Position numbers and translations under genes: made by a program. The notes beneath the pieces are model-generated. The model made no database searches. It was not told where the DNA came from and saw only the letters and a list, made by a program, of their open reading frames with translations. Positions 1-7,673 of a stretch of 64,000 nucleotides of DNA are shown piece after piece. Positions within the stretch are counted from its first letter, which is position 1; each line of letters begins with the position of its first letter. Source of the stretch: Pseudozobellia thermophila (GTDB lineage Bacteria; Bacteroidota; Bacteroidia; Flavobacteriales; Flavobacteriaceae); NCBI RefSeq assembly GCF_900141855.1, contig NZ_FQYU01000004.1:62001-126000 (forward strand), in the 5' to 3' direction.

Positions 1-111
1 ACGCGGATTACAAAATGTTATTAAATTTGGGCACCAATGCCGATATGGTTTTAGGCCCTTTACGGCCTCATTGCGCGAGAATACAGAAAATGAACCCTCA
101 AAAACGAATTA
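1..111 (+). other. left-edge sequence upstream of gldF, possible 3' end of a gene
   Basis: One forward frame is open from base 2 to a TAA at 110-112, ending in residues ENEPSKTN, so a gene lying mostly outside the window may end here. About 36 residues are visible and I recognise no family in them. A second forward frame is also open across this stretch, so the coding frame is not certain. Confidence 0.2.
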
Positions 112-126
112 ATGGAACCACCTGCC

Positions 127-858
127 ATGCTCGCCATATTTAAACGCGAAATACAATCTTTCTTTACCTCGCCCATTGCCTATTTGGTAATCGGACTGTT
201 CTTGGTCTTGAACGGACTCTTTCTATGGGTGTTCAAGGGAGAGTTCAACATATTTGAATACGGCATCGCCGATTTGAGCAACTTCTTTTTGTTGACCCCT
301 TGGGTATTTCTTTTCCTGATTCCCGCCATTACCATGAAAAGTTTTTCGGAAGAAAGAAAACTGGGCACCCTCGAGTTGCTGTTCATCAAGCCCGTATCGA
401 TCGCCCAAACCGTTTTGGGAAAGTTTTTGGGCACCTTGGCCCTGGGGTCGATTGCCCTAATACCTACCCTGGTCTATGTTTACACCGTATCGCAACTCGG
501 GACCACCATTGGCAACCTCGATATGGGGCCCGTTATGGGATCCTATTTCGGCACCGTTTTGTTGATGGCCTGCTATACGGCCATCGGTGTTTTCGCTTCC
601 ACGCTTTCCGATAACCAGATCGTTGCCTTTATTGTCGGGGTGGTACTGTGCTTTATTGGCTATTATGGCTTTGAAGGCCTTTCGTCGATCGTAGACGACG
701 GCCAAACCTCGCTCGGTATCAAGGCCCTGGGAATGAAACAACATTTCGACAGCATTTCCCTGGGTGTTTTGGACACCAGGGATCTGGTCTATTTTGTTTC
801 CGTAACGGGATTTTTTCTTTTTCTCACCTTCCTGCAACTTAAAAACATGAACCGCTAA
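127..858 (+). CDS. gldF: gliding motility ABC transporter permease GldF
   Basis: GldF is the membrane permease of the GldA-GldF-GldG ABC transporter associated with gliding motility in Bacteroidota. The protein begins MLAIFKREIQSFFTSPIAY, as GldF proteins do, and is an ABC-2 type permease with about six hydrophobic segments. Its length of about 243 aa is normal. An in-frame ATG at 112 would add five residues (MEPPA), but the family N-terminus starts at the ATG at 127, so I chose that one. The stop codon overlaps the gldG start (TAATG), indicating translational coupling. gldA is not in this window, which is usual because it is often unlinked. Confidence 0.93.
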   Translation: MLAIFKREIQSFFTSPIAYLVIGLFLVLNGLFLWVFKGEFNIFEYGIADLSNFFLLTPWVFLFLIPAITMKSFSEERKLGTLELLFIKPVSIAQTVLGKFLGTLALGSIALIPTLVYVYTVSQLGTTIGNLDMGPVMGSYFGTVLLMACYTAIGVFASTLSDNQIVAFIVGVVLCFIGYYGFEGLSSIVDDGQTSLGIKALGMKQHFDSISLGVLDTRDLVYFVSVTGFFLFLTFLQLKNMNR

Positions 859-2525
859 TGAGGAAGTTCTTGGTTACCCTAGGCCTGGCCATCGCCGCAT
901 TGATCGGTATCAACCTTTTGGCCAGTTTGGCCTATACCCGATTCGACCTTACCGAAGACCATAGGTTCACCCTTTCGGACCAGGCCATCCATATAGCCTC
1001 CAAATTTGAAAAGCCCGTCATCGTCGATGTACTGCTCGATGGCAAGCTGCCCCCGGAGTTTGCCAAACTCCGAACGGAAACCGATCAGATACTGGAAGAA
1101 TTCGCCGCTGAAAACAACAATATAAAATTCAGTTTTGTCGATCCCCTTGAGGATGCGGGGCAGACAGAAAATGTAATGGCCGAACTTCAGGCCCTAGGGC
1201 TCCGCCCGGCACAGGTGACCGTAGAGGAAAACGGAAAGGTATCGCAGGAAATCGTTTTCCCTTGGGCCTTGGTCAACTACGACAACAAGACCGTGAAGGT
1301 TCCCCTGTTAAAGAACAAGCTGGGCTCGACCACCGAAGAACGGGTGAACAATTCGGTCCAACAATTGGAATATGCCTTTGCGGATGCCTTCGCCAAGATC
1401 ACGGTCAAGGAGAAAAAGCAGGTCGCCGTTATAAAGGGGAACGGCGAACTGGAAGATATCTATCTGGCCGATTTCCTGACGGCCCTTAGGGAGTACTACA
1501 ATATCGGCGCCATTACCTTGGACTCGGTGGCGACCAATCCGCAGAAGACCTTGGACCAATTAAAGGGATACGACCTTGCCCTGATCGCCAAACCTACCGA
1601 GGCCTTTACCGATGGTGAAAAGTACGTAATGGACCAGTTTATCGTAAACGGGGGCAAATCGATATGGCTCATCGACCAGGTGAACATGGAGCTCGACAGC
1701 CTATTAAACGAGCAGGGCAAGGCCATAGCCTTGCCCATCGACCTTAACCTGACCGATTTCTTCTTCCGCTATGGGGTACGTTTCAATCCTGATTTGGTCA
1801 ACGACATGTATTTTACCCAAATCGTCCTGGCCACGGGAGAAGGCAGTGCTTCGCAGTACAACCCGGTACCTTGGTTCTACCATCCTATGGTATTTCCGAA
1901 GACCGACCACCCGATCGTGGACAACCTCGAGGCCCTGAGATTTCAATTTACCGGTTCGATAGACATCCTTGCCAACGAATACAAAAAGGAGATCTTACTG
2001 ACCAGCTCTCCCCTTTCGCGGCTCGAGGGCGTACCCAAGCAAATAAGCCTCGACATAATCAACAACCCGCCGCCCAAGGAACATTACAATAACGGCAACA
2101 AACCCCTGGCCGTACTCGTTTCGGGAAAATTCGGCTCGGCCTTCAAAAACCGCGTCAAGCCCCTAAAGCTTACCGGGGTCTCCGACCAAGGCACAAGGGA
2201 AAATCAGATGCTCGTCATTTCGGACGGCGACCTCATCAAAAACCAGATCAGAAACGGGCGCCCATTGGAGCTCGGTTATGATAAGTGGACGAACAACTAC
2301 TACGGAAACAAGGAATTTTTATTGAATAGCGTCAATTACCTACTCGACGACAACGGACTTATAAACATTCGAAACAAAAAAGTGGCCATTCCTTTCTTGG
2401 ATTCCAAAAAGGTCGTCGAGCAGAAAAGTATGTGGCAAGTACTGAATATTGGGGTTCCCGTGGCATTGACCCTTGTTTTCGGACTCTTGTTCAACTTCTA
2501 TAGAAGACGGAAATACGGTCGATAG
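858..2525 (+). CDS. gldG: gliding motility ABC transporter auxiliary protein GldG
   Basis: GldG is the extracytoplasmic partner of GldF, in the family of ABC-type auxiliary proteins related to IFT52/GldG. The 555 aa protein has an N-terminal transmembrane segment (residues about 5-25, LGLAIAALIGINLLASLAY), a large periplasmic region, and a C-terminal transmembrane helix (about 530-550) followed by basic residues RRRKYGR. That two-anchor layout matches known GldG proteins. The start overlaps the gldF stop by one base. Its role in gliding comes from family knowledge; the exact mechanism of this transporter is unsettled. Confidence 0.93.
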   Translation: MRKFLVTLGLAIAALIGINLLASLAYTRFDLTEDHRFTLSDQAIHIASKFEKPVIVDVLLDGKLPPEFAKLRTETDQILEEFAAENNNIKFSFVDPLEDAGQTENVMAELQALGLRPAQVTVEENGKVSQEIVFPWALVNYDNKTVKVPLLKNKLGSTTEERVNNSVQQLEYAFADAFAKITVKEKKQVAVIKGNGELEDIYLADFLTALREYYNIGAITLDSVATNPQKTLDQLKGYDLALIAKPTEAFTDGEKYVMDQFIVNGGKSIWLIDQVNMELDSLLNEQGKAIALPIDLNLTDFFFRYGVRFNPDLVNDMYFTQIVLATGEGSASQYNPVPWFYHPMVFPKTDHPIVDNLEALRFQFTGSIDILANEYKKEILLTSSPLSRLEGVPKQISLDIINNPPPKEHYNNGNKPLAVLVSGKFGSAFKNRVKPLKLTGVSDQGTRENQMLVISDGDLIKNQIRNGRPLELGYDKWTNNYYGNKEFLLNSVNYLLDDNGLINIRNKKVAIPFLDSKKVVEQKSMWQVLNIGVPVALTLVFGLLFNFYRRRKYGR

Positions 2526-2564
2526 ATGTTAATAAGTTTGTTTCGGTAAAAAGTACAATTCAAA

Positions 2565-2572
2565 TATCTTTG
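2565..2572 (+). promoter_or_regulatory. candidate Bacteroidota -7 box for dnaN
   Basis: TATCTTTG matches the Bacteroidota sigma-ABfr -7 consensus TAnnTTTG and lies 85 bases before the dnaN start. The nearest upstream TTG (2538-2540) is 24 bases away, slightly longer than ideal. A second match, TAAGTTTG, is at 2533-2540. Confidence 0.45.
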
Positions 2573-2657
2573 TTTGTCTTGTATTTTGAGGCATTTCAAA
2601 TACTTTTTAAGACAATAGAGAACATATATCCCACAAAATTGAAATAACAGTCTACCT

Positions 2658-3776
2658 ATGAAATTCATAGTATCGAGCACTTATCTCTTAAAACAGCTGC
2701 AGGTCTTGGGCGGTGTAATCAACAACAGCAATACCTTGCCTATTTTAGATAACTTCTTGTTCGACCTTAAGCAAGATAAACTTACGGTTTCCGCTTCCGA
2801 TCTTGAAACCACCATGAGCTCTGTGCTCAATGTAGATTCAGATAACGAGGGGACCATTGCGGTTCCGGCCAAGTTGCTATTGGAAACCTTAAAGACCTTT
2901 CCCGAGCAGCCCTTGACCTTTGTAGTGGAAGACAACAATACGGTAGAGATCAGTTCGAACCATGGTAAATATGCCCTGGCCTACGCCGATGGGGCCGAAT
3001 TTCCCAAGGCGGTCGAATTGGCCAACCCAAGTTCCACCAGTATTATGGGCGACATCCTGGCCACGGCCATCGACAAAACCATTTTTGCCGCGGGTAACGA
3101 CGACCTTCGGCCGGTAATGAGCGGTGTGTTTTTTCAGTTCTCTCCCGAGAGCCTGACCTTTGTGGCCACCGATGCCCATAAATTGGTCAAATACCAGCGT
3201 ACCGATGTGACCGCCTCGCAGGTGGCCGAATTTATAATGCCCAAAAAACCATTGACCTTGTTGAAGGGGATCTTGGCAGGCAGCGAATCCGACGTGCTTA
3301 TCGAATACAACGACAGCAATGCTAAGTTCAGTTTCGAGAACACGGAGCTGATCTGTAGGCTGATCGACGGAAAATACCCGAACTACGAGGCCGTTATCCC
3401 CAAGGAAAACCCCAATCAACTATCCATTTCAAGAACGCAGTTCTTGAGCTCCGTAAAACGTGTGGCCATATTCTCCAATAAGACCACCCACCAGATCCGA
3501 TTGAAAATCGCCGGGGCCGAACTGAACATCTCCGCGGAGGATATCGACTACAGCAACAAGGCCGAAGAGCGCCTGACCTGCTCCTACCAGGGCGACGATA
3601 TGCAAATAGGCTTTAACAGCCGTTTCTTGACCGAGATGTTGAACAACCTCAACTCCGACGATGTGTCACTTGAAATGAGCTTGCCCAACAGGGCGGGAAT
3701 CTTGACCCCCATCGACGGATTGGACGAAGGCGAAAACGTGACCATGCTGGTCATGCCCGTTATGCTCAACAGCTAG
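2658..3776 (+). CDS. dnaN: DNA polymerase III beta subunit (sliding clamp)
   Basis: The beta clamp encircles DNA as a dimer and tethers DNA polymerase III and other replication and repair proteins. The 372 aa product has the usual length and shows the three-fold clamp layout. It opens MKFIVSSTYLLKQLQVLGGV and closes with VTMLVMPVMLNS, the typical clamp C-terminus (MPM/MPV region) that helps form the partner-binding pocket. It has its own upstream gap with a promoter-like box and a strong terminator directly after it, so it is probably monocistronic. It is not next to dnaA here; location beside gldFG is common in flavobacteria. Confidence 0.97.
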   Translation: MKFIVSSTYLLKQLQVLGGVINNSNTLPILDNFLFDLKQDKLTVSASDLETTMSSVLNVDSDNEGTIAVPAKLLLETLKTFPEQPLTFVVEDNNTVEISSNHGKYALAYADGAEFPKAVELANPSSTSIMGDILATAIDKTIFAAGNDDLRPVMSGVFFQFSPESLTFVATDAHKLVKYQRTDVTASQVAEFIMPKKPLTLLKGILAGSESDVLIEYNDSNAKFSFENTELICRLIDGKYPNYEAVIPKENPNQLSISRTQFLSSVKRVAIFSNKTTHQIRLKIAGAELNISAEDIDYSNKAEERLTCSYQGDDMQIGFNSRFLTEMLNNLNSDDVSLEMSLPNRAGILTPIDGLDEGENVTMLVMPVMLNS

Positions 3777-3800
3777 GCCAATGCGGCCAACGATAATAAA

Positions 3801-3828
3801 AAAAAGCCTTGATCTTTCAAGGCTTTTT
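3801..3828. terminator. bidirectional intrinsic terminator between dnaN and the DUF4870 gene
   Basis: A perfect 12 bp stem (3801-3812 pairing with 3817-3828, core AGCCTTGA/TCAAGGCT) with a 4-base loop is flanked by A and T runs. It sits between convergent genes, so it can end transcription from both sides. Confidence 0.9.
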
Positions 3829-3844
3829 GTTTGGGATGTGTTTT

Positions 3845-4207
3845 CTATAAAAATCGAATGGTCATAAAATAGCTGGGCGCTTCCCCGTTGCTCGCCCTTA
3901 CGGCGTTTACGATCGGTAGTACAAAGGCTACAATCCCTATAAAAATAAGACTTAGAATGCCCAATCCCAGCAAGAGGATAGCCGGGATGCTCAATAGCGT
4001 AAAGAGCAACACGCTCAATTGAAAATTGACGATCGCCTTTCCGTGCTCGTCCATGCCGGTTACCGAGTCTTTTGAGGCCAACCAAATGACCAAGGGCACC
4101 AACAGTCCCCCAAAGCCCGTTACATAGGTCAAAAGTTGCGATAGGTGTGCTATGACCAAAAGCTGATTATTTGTTTCCAATGTTTTGTTTTGATTGATGA
4201 CTTCCAT
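3845..4207 (-). CDS. DUF4870 (Tic20-like) small membrane protein
   Basis: The 120 aa protein has three to four hydrophobic helices (about residues 20-45 and 65-105) and the DUF4870 pattern: LLTYVTGFGGLLVPLVIW, then DEHGKAIVNFQLS, and a C-terminal stretch of polar residues. The NFQLS segment after a conserved HGK is typical. The family is related to Tic20-like membrane proteins, but its biochemical role is unknown. It is convergent with dnaN and shares that terminator. Nothing in the neighbourhood suggests a specific job. Confidence 0.85.
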   Translation of the reverse strand: MEVINQNKTLETNNQLLVIAHLSQLLTYVTGFGGLLVPLVIWLASKDSVTGMDEHGKAIVNFQLSVLLFTLLSIPAILLLGLGILSLIFIGIVAFVLPIVNAVRASNGEAPSYFMTIRFL

Positions 4208-4285
4208 TTTTTGATTGTTTAAGGGTTTCTAACTATAAGACGTACATAAACCAAAAATGTTACAAGGGGCCCTACCCTACCCCTA

Positions 4286-4321
4286 AAACAAAAAAATCCC
4301 GCTGCGTGAACACAGCGGGAT
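4286..4321 (-). terminator. intrinsic terminator for the coiled-coil gene
   Basis: ATCCCGCTG (4296-4304) pairs with CAGCGGGAT (4313-4321) around an 8-base loop. The A-run at about 4289-4296 on the plus strand is the U-tract for a minus-strand transcript. Confidence 0.85.
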
Positions 4322-4340
4322 CTTTCAACTTTTCCAAAAG

Positions 4341-4820
4341 TCAACTCTTTTTGAGCTTAAGCTCCAACTTGTGAAGTTTTTCCTTGTCCTTTAGCACCTT
4401 CAACTTCTCCTTGTCAATTTTGCCGTTGATCTTGTCGATATCGTTGGGAGAAAGCTTCCCTTTGATCCTATCGAGTTCCATATCCTCGTTAAGGCTATTG
4501 ATCTTGCGCTCGCGTTTTGCAATGTCCTTTTTCTTATCGATGATATCTTCCTTCAAAGCCTCCCTTTTTTGGGCCGCTTTTTCCAGCTTTTTTTGCGCCT
4601 TTTCCGCTTTTTTGGCCTCTTTCTCCGCCCTTTTGGCCTCCTTCTCGGCTTTTTTGGCTTCTTCTTCGGCCTTTTTTATCCGATCTTGCATGGCCTCGGC
4701 TTCTTCCCGGGCCTGCTCGACCTGAACCAAAGAGTCGGTCTTAACGGGTTCGGCCTGGGCCGAAGCGAAACTGACGACTCCTAGTAAAAGGGCCGCTACT
4801 GTAAGTGAACGTAAGTTCAT
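4341..4820 (-). CDS. secreted, Lys/Glu/Ala-rich coiled-coil protein
   Basis: The 159 aa protein starts with a signal peptide (MNLRSLTVAALLLGVVSFASA, cleavage likely before QAEP). From residue about 33 to 100 it is an almost uninterrupted coiled coil of KAEKEAK-type repeats, followed by a second charged helical stretch to the end. No catalytic motif is visible. Short periplasmic proteins of this kind are common in flavobacteria and have no established function. A clear terminator lies directly downstream, and the next gene, mnmE, is divergent. The low-complexity composition makes similarity searches unreliable. Confidence 0.8.
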   Translation of the reverse strand: MNLRSLTVAALLLGVVSFASAQAEPVKTDSLVQVEQAREEAEAMQDRIKKAEEEAKKAEKEAKRAEKEAKKAEKAQKKLEKAAQKREALKEDIIDKKKDIAKRERKINSLNEDMELDRIKGKLSPNDIDKINGKIDKEKLKVLKDKEKLHKLELKLKKS

Positions 4821-4939
4821 ATAATTATAATTTAATTGTTAATGGTGGGCCGAAGGTATACAATTTAAAACATTGCCGACATCGTCTTTAACTATATTTT
4901 AGCGTAAAGCACCCGACCGCGGGTCTGCCCTATTTTAAC

Positions 4940-4947
4940 TATTTTTG
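4940..4947 (+). promoter_or_regulatory. candidate -7 box for mnmE
   Basis: TATTTTTG matches TAnnTTTG and ends 14 bases before the ATG at 4962. If used, it gives a very short leader and rules out an alternative GTG start at 4947. No clear TTG is seen at -33. Confidence 0.4.
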
Positions 4948-4961
4948 TGCAAAGTTGCAGA

Positions 4962-6359
4962 ATGATCTTAAACGACACCATAATAGCATTGGCAACCCCT
5001 TCGGGGGCAGGGGCGATTGCCGTCATACGTATTTCGGGCCCCGACGCCATTGCGGTCGCAGCCCCTTTTTTTAAGTCCGCCTTTGGCAAGGACCTGTTAC
5101 AAAAAAAGAGCCACACGATCAGTCTGGGCCATATTGTGGAGGATGGAAAGTTGTTGGACGAGGTCTTGGTATCGGTCTTTAAGGCGCCCCATTCGTATAC
5201 GGGCGAGAACGTTGTGGAGCTATCGTGCCACGGTTCGCCCTTTATACAGCAGCAGATCATTCAACTCTTTCTCCGGAATGGCTGTAGAACCGCCGAGCCG
5301 GGCGAATTTACCCTTAGGGCCTTTCTCAACGGAAAGATGGACCTTAGCCAGGCCGAGGCCGTGGCGGACCTTATTGCGAGCGACAATGCGGCCAGTCACC
5401 AGATTGCCATACAGCAGATGCGGGGCGGGTTTAGTAATGAAATCAAGGAGTTGAGGGCCGAACTTCTCAATTTTGCCTCCTTGATCGAGCTCGAACTCGA
5501 TTTTTCGGAAGAGGATGTGGAGTTCGCCGACCGAAGGCAATTTAAGGAGTTGCTCGGGCGTATTCAAAGGGTGTTGAAGGGACTCATCGATTCGTTCGCG
5601 GTAGGAAACGTTATTAAAAACGGAATACCCGTGGCCATTGTGGGAGAGCCCAATGTGGGCAAATCTACCTTGCTCAATGCCTTTTTGAACGAAGAGCGTG
5701 CCTTGGTGTCGGATATTGAAGGCACCACCCGTGACACCATCGAAGACGAAATCGCCATAGGTGGTATCGGTTTTCGGTTTATCGATACCGCAGGGATTAG
5801 GGAAACCGAAGATGTGGTCGAGGGTATGGGCATTAAGCGAACGTTTGAAAAAATCGAACAGGCCCAGGTGGTCCTGCTTTTGGTCGATGGCCCCAAACTT
5901 TTGGGCAATGTTGATAAATTAAAGCGTACTACGGACGAGTTCGATAAAATAAAGGCCGAAAACCCCAACAAACCCCTGCTGCTATTGGTGAACAAGTCCG
6001 ATGCCCTTTCCGATACGGACAAGGTCGCCATTGATCGGCACTTGGGTAAGGTAAGCTATATTTCAGCCAAGACCGGGGAAGGAATCGAAGACCTTAAGCA
6101 GCGCCTTTTACAATTTATCAATACCGGAGCCTTGCGCAACAATGAAACCATCGTAACCAATTCGCGCCACTACGATTCGCTGTTAAAGGCCCTGGAAGAA
6201 ATCGAAAAGGTTCAATTGGGTATGGAAGAAGGCCTTTCGAGCGACCTTATGGCCATCGATGTACGGGAAGCCCTGTACCACCTCGGTGAGATTACCGGGC
6301 AAGTGACCAACGACGAGCTGCTGGGGAATATTTTCGCTAATTTCTGTATCGGCAAATAG
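4962..6359 (+). CDS. mnmE: tRNA modification GTPase MnmE
   Basis: MnmE, together with MnmG, makes the carboxymethylaminomethyl modification of the wobble uridine in certain tRNAs. Visible parts are the N-terminal formyl-THF-binding domain (NDTIIALATPSGAGAIAVIRISG), a helical middle, and the inserted G domain with P-loop GEPNVGKST, TTRDT, DTAGIRET and NKSD. The invariant C-terminal CIGK carries the catalytic cysteine. The ATG at 4962 is preferred over an in-frame GTG at 4947 because family members begin M-x-NDTI. Length is 465 aa, normal for the family. It appears monocistronic. Confidence 0.96.
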   Translation: MILNDTIIALATPSGAGAIAVIRISGPDAIAVAAPFFKSAFGKDLLQKKSHTISLGHIVEDGKLLDEVLVSVFKAPHSYTGENVVELSCHGSPFIQQQIIQLFLRNGCRTAEPGEFTLRAFLNGKMDLSQAEAVADLIASDNAASHQIAIQQMRGGFSNEIKELRAELLNFASLIELELDFSEEDVEFADRRQFKELLGRIQRVLKGLIDSFAVGNVIKNGIPVAIVGEPNVGKSTLLNAFLNEERALVSDIEGTTRDTIEDEIAIGGIGFRFIDTAGIRETEDVVEGMGIKRTFEKIEQAQVVLLLVDGPKLLGNVDKLKRTTDEFDKIKAENPNKPLLLLVNKSDALSDTDKVAIDRHLGKVSYISAKTGEGIEDLKQRLLQFINTGALRNNETIVTNSRHYDSLLKALEEIEKVQLGMEEGLSSDLMAIDVREALYHLGEITGQVTNDELLGNIFANFCIGK

Positions 6360-6563
6360 ACCAGGCAATCAAAAGGCTTCAAAAAAAAGCTGAAATACAC
6401 TAAATCAACTATTTACTTTTTTTTTGTTATTCCATCATTTCAAATATTCTGAAAGAACAATAACCCGGTTACCTCAATGGCGTCAACTTTTTTCCCTTGA
6501 TACCGATTTGCTACCCCCTACTGCTGCAAAGCCATTGAGATTTTATATTAGGTACGCATGTGC

Positions 6564-6571
6564 TAAATTTG
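6564..6571 (+). promoter_or_regulatory. candidate -7 box in the gap before the SDR gene
   Basis: TAAATTTG matches TAnnTTTG and lies about 52 bases before the SDR start. The whole gap 6360-6623 holds no convincing gene: one short open frame (6424-6624) has no recognisable protein character. Confidence 0.35.
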
Positions 6572-6623
6572 GCAAATACCGATTGCCCTTGGTGGCAATT
6601 GGAAAATTAATAAATGACACCTA

Positions 6624-7226
6624 ATGAAGATATTAATAATTGGAGGAAACGGAACCATTGGAAAAAAGGTCTCGGCCTACTTTAGGGGCAAGTACGAAGT
6701 CATCATCGGAGGAAGATCGAATAGCGATGTAAGTATTGACATTTCCAAAAGTGAATCAATAGAGGCCGGTCTTAATAAAATTGGAAAATTAGATGCCATA
6801 ATCTGTATCGCGGGGGAAGCCAAGTGGGATAAATTCGAAAACCTGACGGAAGAGGACTATTACATTGGCCTAAAAAGCAAATTAATGGGACAAGTCAACT
6901 TGGTACGGATAGGCCGAAACTATCTGAACAAAAAAGGTTCCATTACCTTATCCACGGGAATTTTAGCCGATGACCCCGTTGAAAAGACCACCAGTGCGGC
7001 TATGGTGAACGGTGCCATCCACAGCTTTGTAAAGGCGGTCGACCTTGAAATGGAAAATGAAATTAGGGTAAACGCAGTATCACTCGGAGTGGTCGAGGAT
7101 GCCTATGAAAAATATAAGGACTATTTCCCCGGGCACAATCCTGTGAACATGAACAAAGTTGTTAATGCCTACATACGAAGTGTCGAGGGAAAAGGAAGCG
7201 GTGAAATAATTAGACAGTACGAATAA
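6624..7226 (+). CDS. atypical short-chain dehydrogenase, Lin1944-like
   Basis: The 200 aa protein has a Rossmann fold start MKILIIGGNGTIGKKV with the GxxGxxG nucleotide-binding pattern and the middle motif CIAGEA in place of NNAG. The region that should hold the catalytic Ser, then Tyr-x3-Lys, reads STGILADDP followed by SAAMVNGAIHSF, so the Tyr and Lys are absent. This fits the Lin1944-like subgroup of SDRs, described as lacking the usual active-site residues and having no assigned function. It has a gap on both sides and no evident operon partner. It could bind NAD(P) in a regulatory role or catalyse something unusual. Confidence 0.8.
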   Translation: MKILIIGGNGTIGKKVSAYFRGKYEVIIGGRSNSDVSIDISKSESIEAGLNKIGKLDAIICIAGEAKWDKFENLTEEDYYIGLKSKLMGQVNLVRIGRNYLNKKGSITLSTGILADDPVEKTTSAAMVNGAIHSFVKAVDLEMENEIRVNAVSLGVVEDAYEKYKDYFPGHNPVNMNKVVNAYIRSVEGKGSGEIIRQYE

Positions 7227-7673
7227 AAAAAGCCTACCTCTTATCGATACCTTGTAAAAATTGTTTGCTCGGAAAATACTGTCGATTTTTAGTTTGGTAT
7301 GCCCGCGCCGATCCATTGGCAAAGGGCGTAATTCCCCATAAAACGGACCTTTTAGGTAAGGAAAGAACCGTCCTGAAATGGATCGGGCATGGCGTTTTTA
7401 CAATCGGCTTCCAATGGTCGCGAACAGGCAATTGATGATGGTCGATATAAAAAAAACGAAAACCATTCTCTGTTATGGCTATATTTTAACAGGGTTTTGC
7501 CGCATAACCTAAAGTTTAATGTATTTTTATAGCCTCTGCCAAATCGGTTCAATTTGGTTTTGTAAAAGGAAGATTTGAACGAAAAGCTTTGACTCGTGCA
7601 ACCGACGGTAACGATATACCCAAAATGGTATAAGAGCCTACTTGGTTCTTATATGTTTCATTTTTTTCAGTAG
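7227..7673 (+). other. 447 bp gap before the TolB/TPR/AraC regulator
   Basis: No supported gene. One forward frame without an obvious start codon stays open to a TGA at about 7434, containing residues such as VWYARADPLAKG; I recognise no family and treat it as a chance frame or a decayed gene. The right part is AT-rich (from about 7440) and probably holds the regulator's promoter. Confidence 0.3.

Noticed and set aside
4569-4784. Plus-strand frames rich in Phe and Leu opposite the coiled-coil gene
   Set aside because: They are the mirror image of Lys/Glu repeats on the other strand.
6424-6624. 66-codon frame between mnmE and the SDR gene
   Set aside because: It contains the candidate -7 box for the SDR gene and has no conserved features.
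7180-7434. Open forward frame with residues such as VWYARADPLAKG
   Set aside because: It has no start codon in a sensible place, is short, and matches no family I know.
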